From assembly GCF_022771645.1 (NCBI RefSeq), contig NZ_JALFCU010000081.1:1-9812 (forward strand): a stretch of 9,812 nt of DNA. The letters are read 5' to 3'. The notes below the pieces were generated by a model. The model was not told the origin of the DNA. It saw only the letters and a program-made list of their open reading frames with translations, and ran no database searches. The stretch is from Selenomonas sp. GTDB taxonomy: Bacteria > Bacillota > Negativicutes > Selenomonadales > Selenomonadaceae. This document shows, in pieces, positions 6,605-9,812 of the stretch; position 1 is the first letter of the stretch, and every line of letters begins with the position of its first letter. A program made the translations under genes and the position numbers.

Positions 6605-7039
6605 TGAACGAAAATTCCCATGGAAATGTGAAAAAAATCTGGAACTAGGCAGGACTTTTAGGATAAGAAGCAGGAAGCTCCGAAAAAGCAACTCACGTTG
6701 CAACAACAGGCGTTGAAAGATACGTCCGTATCGAATGAATATCGCAATGCTTTGAGGTCTGGCATCAACTATGCGACTGTGATGCATATGTCGAAGCAAG
6801 GTGTTTACGACCAGTTGATTTCGGAATACGGCGATCACTTCCAGCCAGAGGCTGCACAATGGGCTGTCGAGCACATGAGTGACATCGATTGGAACAAGAA
6901 CGCCGTGGAATCCGCGAAGACCTACCAAAAGGAAATGGCGATGAGCCGCGCACAGATTCAGCAGCAGCTCGCATCTCCGTATGGCGATAAGTTCACGGAA
7001 GAAGAAGCGCAATATGCCGTCGATCATCTGCCGCAGTAA
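6601..7039 (+). pseudogene. Ltp-type host cell surface-exposed lipoprotein repeat protein, N-terminally broken
   Basis: From 6698 the frame encodes two copies of the Ltp helix-turn-helix repeat. The first is NALRSGINYATVMHMSKQGV followed by YDQLISEYGDHFQPEAAQWA (residues 17-56 of the TTG-started reading). The second is DWNKNAVESAKTYQ with ASPYGDKFTEEEAQYAVDHL (64-111). In Ltp proteins such repeats follow a lipobox or membrane anchor and, in prophages, block DNA injection by related phages. Here the anchor is missing. Upstream the frame runs back as KKQEAPKKQLT, a typical linker, to a stop at 6659-6661. A separate frame begins at ATGATG (6601) as MMNENSHGNVKKIWN and stops at 6646-6648; such charged starts usually precede the membrane segment. 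An internal deletion with frameshift is the simplest reading. TTG 6698 has no good ribosome site. Confidence 0.6.
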
Positions 7040-7055
7040 AAGGACGTGAATCGTA

Positions 7056-7469
7056 ATGGGTTTCTTTGATTCCGTAAAGAGCAACAGCAAATCAGATGAA
7101 GAGATGCGTCCGAGCCCGGTTCGTGAATTTCTCGGACAAGAGCTTTTCGCCATCGACTGCCGTGGCTCGAATCTCTATGTGCATGAAAATGCTGTCGTTA
7201 TCGACAAGACAGGTGGCGGCCTCTGGAATGTTGGTGACAACAATTTCAAGGTCATTCCGTTCAAATCGATTGTCGCGGTTCAAGCGAAACTGAAATCAAC
7301 TCTGTTGAGCGGTTACATCGAATTTGAAACGGCGAACAGTCCTCTTAGCGTCGGAAGCGACAAGGCAGAACGCAATAGCGAAAACAGCGTCATTCTTAGC
7401 GGAACGGACGAACGCTACGCGCAGGCGAAAGAGGCACTTCAGTACATCTTCGACCACATCTGCAAATAA
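7056..7469 (+). CDS. Small PH-like / DUF4429-like domain protein (137 aa)
   Basis: Function unknown. Residues 1-25 are hydrophilic. About residues 28-135 look like a bacterial PH-like fold: alternating strands (YVHENAVVIDK, KVIPFKSIVAVQAK, GYIEFE), a variable loop, VILSGTDERYAQ and a closing amphipathic helix (AKEALQYIFDHI). The pattern 'IPFKSI... GYIEF' resembles DUF4429 domains, which in Firmicutes often sit beside or are fused to Ltp repeats and SHOCT segments. That association fits the Ltp remnant only 16 bp upstream. ATG 7056 has AGGA about 11 bases upstream. No signal peptide or membrane segment is present. The gene is intact and followed by a strong terminator, so it may still be expressed. 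AT content is somewhat higher than in the housekeeping block, consistent with acquired DNA. Confidence 0.6.
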   Translation: MGFFDSVKSNSKSDEEMRPSPVREFLGQELFAIDCRGSNLYVHENAVVIDKTGGGLWNVGDNNFKVIPFKSIVAVQAKLKSTLLSGYIEFETANSPLSVGSDKAERNSENSVILSGTDERYAQAKEALQYIFDHICK

Positions 7470-7481
7470 GCAAGGCACACG

Positions 7482-7517
7482 ACTCCCCCGAAGTTCAGCG
7501 CTTCGGGGGAGTTTTTT
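7482..7517 (+). terminator. Strong intrinsic terminator after the PH-like gene
   Basis: ACTCCCCCGAAG (7482-7493) pairs perfectly over 12 bp with CTTCGGGGGAGT (7501-7512) around a seven-base loop and runs into TTTTTT. It begins 13 bases after the stop codon. Confidence 0.92.
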
Positions 7518-7522
7518 ACGGC

Positions 7523-7553
7523 GGCTCTTGGCAATATCTAGGGCCTCTTTTTT
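7523..7553 (+). terminator. Possible second, weaker terminator hairpin
   Basis: GGCTCT (7523-7528) can pair with AGGGCC (7540-7545, one G-U) and is followed by TCTTTTTT. It lies right behind the strong terminator and may be a back-up or the remains of another unit. Confidence 0.35.
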
Positions 7554-7569
7554 GATGAAAATTTTCGTT

Positions 7570-7593
7570 CCGAGGGTTGCGAAGTACCCTCGG
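7570..7593. repeat. Perfect 8-bp inverted repeat upstream of a strong ribosome site
   Basis: CCGAGGGT (7570-7577) and ACCCTCGG (7586-7593) flank an eight-base loop. There is no T-tract, so it is not an obvious terminator. It ends about 15 bases before the GGGAGGTG ribosome site (7610-7617) of the broken reading frame that follows. Confidence 0.5.
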
Positions 7594-7622
7594 ATTTACA
7601 TTATCCATAGGGAGGTGAGGCG

Positions 7623-7912
7623 ATGGAGGTTTTTCCTTTTCCCCCTGTCGGCGACGTGAGGATCACTTACGACTGGGGCAGCAAGGAGACGGCAATGCCC
7701 ATCGCGGCATCGAAGACACGTTCCTGTTCCGCTACGACAAGCACACGGAAGTCGTGCGCTTCGGCGCGGCCATCGTGCCGAAATGCTATCGCGAGAACGG
7801 GCGCATCGTCACGTTCACCTGCGCCACCACGCTCGGCGATTGCTCGTTCGGCCTGCTGCGCTTCGTGCTGTGCCCCTGCCGTCTTCCAGCAAACCATCGT
7901 TGTTACTCGGGA
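7623..7912 (+). pseudogene. Unrecognised gene remnant, probably frameshifted
   Basis: This 395-bp interval (7518-7912) has no intact recognised gene. GGGAGGTGAGGCG precedes the ATG at 7623, a very good start, and the reading MEVFPFPPVGDVRITYDWGS continues as KETAMP. It then turns into Ser/Arg/Ala-rich nonsense near 7700. From about 7700 the second plus frame (offset by two) becomes the protein-like one: HRGIEDTFLFRYDKHTEVVRF then GAAIVPKCYRENGRIVTFTC and ATTLGDCSFGLLRF, until about 7860. A single indel near 7697-7703 would join the two into one 80-90 residue product. The 3' end is unclear and runs into the convergent antitoxin gene. I do not recognise the family; position beside the phage-like genes suggests a phage protein. 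Confidence 0.35.
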
Positions 7913-8155
7913 TCATTTTGCCAGCACCTCATACGCTTCGCGGTTCTCCTGCATGAGGCGGCGCGAGACGGCGAGGACGTCTTCGTCCGGCGCTGTCGCT
8001 TCCGCGTCCGTCCGCTCGAAGTCGAGCAGGATGTATTTTGGACGGTTGTTCTTCATGATGATGGCCGCGCCTTGTTCGTCAACGAGACGCGCGACGCGGG
8101 AAAAATTCTGGTTGGCTTCCGTCATGGAAACCATGGCATTCGTATTCACATTCAT
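7913..8155 (-). CDS. Phd/YefM family antitoxin, apparently orphan (80 aa)
   Basis: DNA-binding antitoxin of the Phd/YefM superfamily. Residues 8-46 (MVSMTEANQNFSRVARLVDE, then GAAIIMKNNRPKYILLDF) are the typical Phd fold that dimerises and binds operator DNA. After a short acidic linker (47-59), residues 60-79 (VLAVSRRLMQENREAYEVLA) form the helix that in paired systems wraps the toxin. The start is ATG 8153-8155, which has GGGAGGG six bases upstream. An in-frame ATG at 8176 would place that site inside the gene. No RelE, Doc or YoeB-like toxin ORF follows on the same strand: the downstream DNA holds only the opposite-strand remnant. Upstream is the esterase stop, 58 bp away. It has its own promoter with a candidate operator. 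It may act as an orphan repressor or neutralise a toxin encoded elsewhere. Confidence 0.85.
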   Translation of the reverse strand: MNVNTNAMVSMTEANQNFSRVARLVDEQGAAIIMKNNRPKYILLDFERTDAEATAPDEDVLAVSRRLMQENREAYEVLAK

Positions 8156-8174
8156 GACAATCCCTCCCGCGCTC

Positions 8175-8207
8175 ATCGTACCATGGAGCTAGGTGAAATT
8201 CAACCTA
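8175..8207 (-). promoter_or_regulatory. Promoter and candidate operator of the Phd/YefM antitoxin
   Basis: Minus-strand TTGAAT (8203-8198) and TACGAT (8180-8175) are 17 bases apart. The plus-strand run TAGGTGAAATTCAACCTA (8190-8207) covers the -35. Removing one A makes it a perfect 8+8 palindrome (TAGGTGAA-A-TTCACCTA). Phd-type antitoxins repress their own promoters through palindromes of this kind, so an autoregulatory site is likely by inference. Confidence 0.6.
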
Positions 8208-8213
8208 AAATAT

Positions 8214-9260
8214 TCACTGCCACAGGCTGGCGCCGTCGTTTTTCAGATAGCGGTCGAAGAAGTTCGTGATGATGTCGAGGACTTTGTCCTGCACCCAATA
8301 AACGCCGCCGTGCTGGGCATTTTCGACGAGGTAGCGCTCGGATGGGATGCGGGCATTCTGGAGGGCCTGATAGAGGAGGTCGGTCTCGCTCGGGGAGACG
8401 ACGGTGTCGGCCGTGCCGTGCATGAGGAGCATCGGGGCGCTCTTCCTCCAGATATAGTTGATGGGGTTCGCGGCGGCCGCAGCCTCGGGATGCGCCGGGA
8501 TGCCGCCGTCAGCGCCGCCAAAGACGGGCGAGCCGTTGACCCAGAGCGCTTCCGTCGCGCCTGGCGAGCGATGGCGCGCCTGCGTCTCGGCATCGTAGTC
8601 CGCGCCGATCTGCGTGAGGTCGGAGAGGCCGTAGAGATCGACGGCCGCACGGACGTCGCTCGTGACGTCGAGGTTGTCGCCCGTGTCGAACGTCGTCGTG
8701 CCGCTCGTCGTGCCGGCGAACGCAGAGAGGTAGCCGCCCGCGCTGCCGCCGATGACGCCGACGCGCGCAGGATCGATGTGATATTTCTGCGCGTTCGCCT
8801 TCAGGTAGCGGATGGACGCTTTCACATCCTCGAGCGGCTCAGGGAACCGCGCCGTCGGCGCGACGCGGTACTCGATGCTCGCGACGACGTAGCCGTGCTC
8901 GGCGAGATGCATGCGCAGCTGCGCGCCGTTGTCCTTGTTCGCGTTGACGAAGCCTCCGCCCGTGATGAACACGATGGCCGGCAGCGGCGCCGTCCGTTTC
9001 TGCGGCTGCAGGATGTCCATCTTCATCGCGACGTTCGGATAGCCGCGCATGGGCACCTGCTCGTAGACGACGTTCGAGATCTGGCGGATCTCCGCCTTCT
9101 CCGGCTTCACGCGGATCGTCTCGGACGGCGCCTTGTCCGTGAGATGCTCCGTCGCCGCATCGACATGCACGTCCGGCGTCTCCGGCGCCGCAGCGAACGC
9201 GCCCGCCGGCACGAGGAGCGCGGAAAGCAGCAGCGCTGCCAGCAAAGATTTCTTTTTCAT
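8214..9260 (-). CDS. Secreted alpha/beta-hydrolase, esterase/lipase-like (348 aa)
   Basis: Probable exported carboxylesterase. A signal peptide is evident: MKKK, a hydrophobic core (LLAALLLSALLVPAGAF) and a likely cut near A23/A24. A linker of about 50 residues follows. The alpha/beta-hydrolase domain starts near residue 60 with the oxyanion-hole segment ITGGGFV (99-105). It holds the nucleophile elbow GGSAGG (171-176, S173), the acid D285 in HGTADTVV (281-288) and H317 in ENAQH, so the triad is complete. EYRVAP (130-135) is typical of the hormone-sensitive-lipase/BD-FAE-like group acting on short acyl or acetyl esters, perhaps on sugars; the natural substrate is unknown. ATG 9258-9260 has GGAGG about 11 bases upstream. 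No terminator is seen before the antitoxin promoter, so read-through into the antitoxin is possible. Confidence 0.88.
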   Translation of the reverse strand: MKKKSLLAALLLSALLVPAGAFAAAPETPDVHVDAATEHLTDKAPSETIRVKPEKAEIRQISNVVYEQVPMRGYPNVAMKMDILQPQKRTAPLPAIVFITGGGFVNANKDNGAQLRMHLAEHGYVVASIEYRVAPTARFPEPLEDVKASIRYLKANAQKYHIDPARVGVIGGSAGGYLSAFAGTTSGTTTFDTGDNLDVTSDVRAAVDLYGLSDLTQIGADYDAETQARHRSPGATEALWVNGSPVFGGADGGIPAHPEAAAAANPINYIWRKSAPMLLMHGTADTVVSPSETDLLYQALQNARIPSERYLVENAQHGGVYWVQDKVLDIITNFFDRYLKNDGASLWQ

Positions 9261-9332
9261 GATGATTCCAGCCTCCGTTCTTGTCGTGGATGGCGCCGCG
9301 ACGATCTGTCGCGACGCATCCCGTTTTCGATA

Positions 9333-9521
9333 TCATATTCGCGTTCGATGGCGCGTTTTCCTTCTATCCTCAACAGATTGCTGCAAAACATAAAGAAGCG
9401 CTCTCGAGTTCCCACACTCAAGAGCGCTTCTTTGTTCCCTTGCATTCTGGACGCTCGTGTAAGGCTGCACGGCGCGGATCGCAGAAACGGACTGGATGCC
9501 GCTGATGCTATCGAGGCTCAT
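9333..9521 (-). CDS. Small hypothetical protein (62 aa) with a hairpin in its coding sequence
   Basis: Not recognised. The start ATG 9519-9521 has a near-consensus AGGAGGTGA six bases upstream and a sigma-70 promoter about 60 bases further up, so initiation here is convincing. The first 30 residues (MSLDSISGIQSVSAIRAVQP, then YTSVQNAREQ) look like a natural, soluble, low-charge peptide. Residues 30-44 are encoded by a 42-bp near-perfect inverted repeat. The remaining tail (VEDRRKTRHRTRI) is basic and low in complexity. This suggests that only the first part is original and that the hairpin marks either a terminator or an insertion that changed the C-terminus. No membrane segment. The esterase start lies 72 bp beyond the stop. 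Confidence 0.5.
   Translation of the reverse strand: MSLDSISGIQSVSAIRAVQPYTSVQNAREQRSALECGNSRALLYVLQQSVEDRRKTRHRTRI
9392..9433. terminator. Long hairpin, candidate terminator or attenuator inside the 62-aa ORF
   Basis: AAAGAAGCGCTCT (9392-9404) pairs with AGAGCGCTTCTTT (9421-9433), with an inner GAGT/ACTC stem (9406-9409, 9416-9419) after one mismatch on each side. This gives 17 pairs around a six-base loop. Seen from the minus strand it ends TTCTTTATGTTTT, a broken T-tract; from the plus strand TTCTTTGTT. It could end the small transcript before the esterase, or attenuate read-through into it. Confidence 0.6.
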
Positions 9522-9583
9522 CCTGCTCACCTCCTTTTTTAGTTTCCCGTATGATAGCAAAACATTCTGCCACGCGGATAAAA

Positions 9584-9613
9584 ATGATACCACAAACGTG
9601 GTCGCTCATGCAA
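9584..9613 (-). promoter_or_regulatory. Promoter of the 62-aa ORF with a dyad in its spacer
   Basis: Minus-strand TTGCAT (9613-9608) and TATCAT (9589-9584) are 18 bases apart. The spacer holds ACCACAAACGTGGT (9589-9602), five-base arms around four bases, placed where a repressor would block polymerase. A second TATCAT (9556-9551) lacks a -35. Confidence 0.6.
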
Positions 9614-9656
9614 GGAAATTTGTCCCCTTGTTACGGTCGCGACGCACAGAGAATCA

Positions 9657-9665
9657 TGATATAAT
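9657..9665 (+). promoter_or_regulatory. Extended -10 promoter of the hsdS gene
   Basis: TGATATAAT is a consensus extended -10 (TATAAT at 9660-9665). No good -35 lies at the usual distance, which is common for extended -10 promoters. Transcription would begin near 9672 and leave a leader of about 50 bases. It is divergent from the promoter at 9584-9613, about 45 bases away. Confidence 0.55.
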
Positions 9666-9723
9666 GAGAGTAATCTTTTTGTACGTGTTATTTTTTTGAA
9701 ACATTGGGAAAGGGTGCCGTCAC

Positions 9724-9812
9724 ATGATGCTCGCAACAGCGCTGCGCAAATCGATCCTCCAAGCCGCGATCGCGGGCCAGCTGACAGAGCAGCGCAAAGA
9801 CGACGGCGACGC
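9724..9812 (+). CDS. hsdS: Type I restriction-modification specificity subunit, N-terminal part
   Basis: Only the first 29 codons lie in the window. They read MMLATALRKSILQAAIAGQL, then TEQRKDDGD. This is the characteristic opening of many HsdS proteins (pattern xLRxSILQxAIxGKLTxQRxxDG), a helix before the first target-recognition domain. HsdS sets the DNA sequence recognised by the HsdM/HsdR complex. The start ATG 9724 (or 9727) follows a GGGAAAGGG ribosome site and an extended -10 promoter, so hsdS seems to be first in its unit or separately transcribed. This differs from the usual hsdR/hsdM-first order, but the rest of the locus lies outside the window. It could instead be a stand-alone or inverting specificity gene. 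Confidence 0.75.
   Translation, partial: MMLATALRKSILQAAIAGQLTEQRKDDGD

Noticed and set aside
7570..7593. Hairpin considered as an IS200/IS605-type end
   Set aside because: No TnpA/TnpB or second end is nearby and the hairpin is a plain perfect stem.
7667..7897. 76-codon minus-strand ORF just downstream of the antitoxin, considered as its toxin
   Set aside because: Ala/Glu/His/Arg-rich composition with no RelE, Doc, YoeB or PIN motif and no ribosome site; it is the shadow of the plus-strand remnant.
8156..8176. Longer start for the Phd/YefM antitoxin
   Set aside because: The extra codons encode the GGGAGGG ribosome site of the ATG at 8155 and the upstream ATG overlaps the -10 element.
8193..9542. 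449-codon plus-strand ORF opposite the esterase
   Set aside because: Antisense shadow; the minus strand encodes a signal peptide and full catalytic triad.

Overview
The window looks like chromosomal DNA of a GC-rich Firmicute with a diderm-type gene complement, most likely a member of the Negativicutes (Selenomonas/Mitsuokella/Megasphaera-like). I base this on protein character, on the order rpmE - DUF1385 - prfA - prmC - sua5, and on strong Shine-Dalgarno sites. The genus is inference; no database search was possible.

Layout. (1) 1-1396: a plus-strand gene for a GT-B-like glycosyltransferase with its own extended -10 promoter. It ends in a bidirectional terminator shared with the convergent sua5. 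(2) 1395-6260: a minus-strand translation block, read from high to low coordinates. It runs from a promoter and structured leader through rpmE (ribosomal protein L31), a terminator, a DUF1385 membrane protein, prfA (release factor 1), prmC (the methyltransferase that modifies the GGQ glutamine of RF1; its start overlaps the prfA stop as ATGA) and sua5/tsaC (threonylcarbamoyl-AMP synthase, for tRNA t6A). A 208-bp palindromic MITE-like repeat sits between prmC and sua5. The block covers termination, release-factor modification and tRNA modification. (3) About 6262-7915: a decayed mobile or prophage patch on the plus strand. It holds a C-terminal fragment of what looks like a phage tail tape measure protein, an Ltp-type (superinfection-exclusion family) repeat protein that has lost its N-terminal anchor, an intact small PH-like/DUF4429-like protein with a strong terminator, and an unrecognised, probably frameshifted gene remnant. 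(4) 7913-9260, minus strand: an orphan Phd/YefM-family antitoxin with a clear promoter and a near-palindromic candidate operator, and a secreted alpha/beta-hydrolase (esterase) with an intact catalytic triad. (5) 9333-9812: a 62-codon minus-strand ORF with an excellent Shine-Dalgarno but a long hairpin inside its coding sequence, a divergent promoter region, and the first 29 codons of a type I restriction specificity subunit (hsdS) that runs off the window.

No rRNA, tRNA, CRISPR array or intact insertion sequence was seen. Many long ORFs antisense to the real genes are artefacts of high third-position GC and were left out. The most interesting points are the candidate L31 autoregulatory leader, the self-regulated orphan antitoxin, the hairpin-containing small ORF opposite hsdS, the anchor-less Ltp remnant and the structured repeat inside the prmC-sua5 interval.
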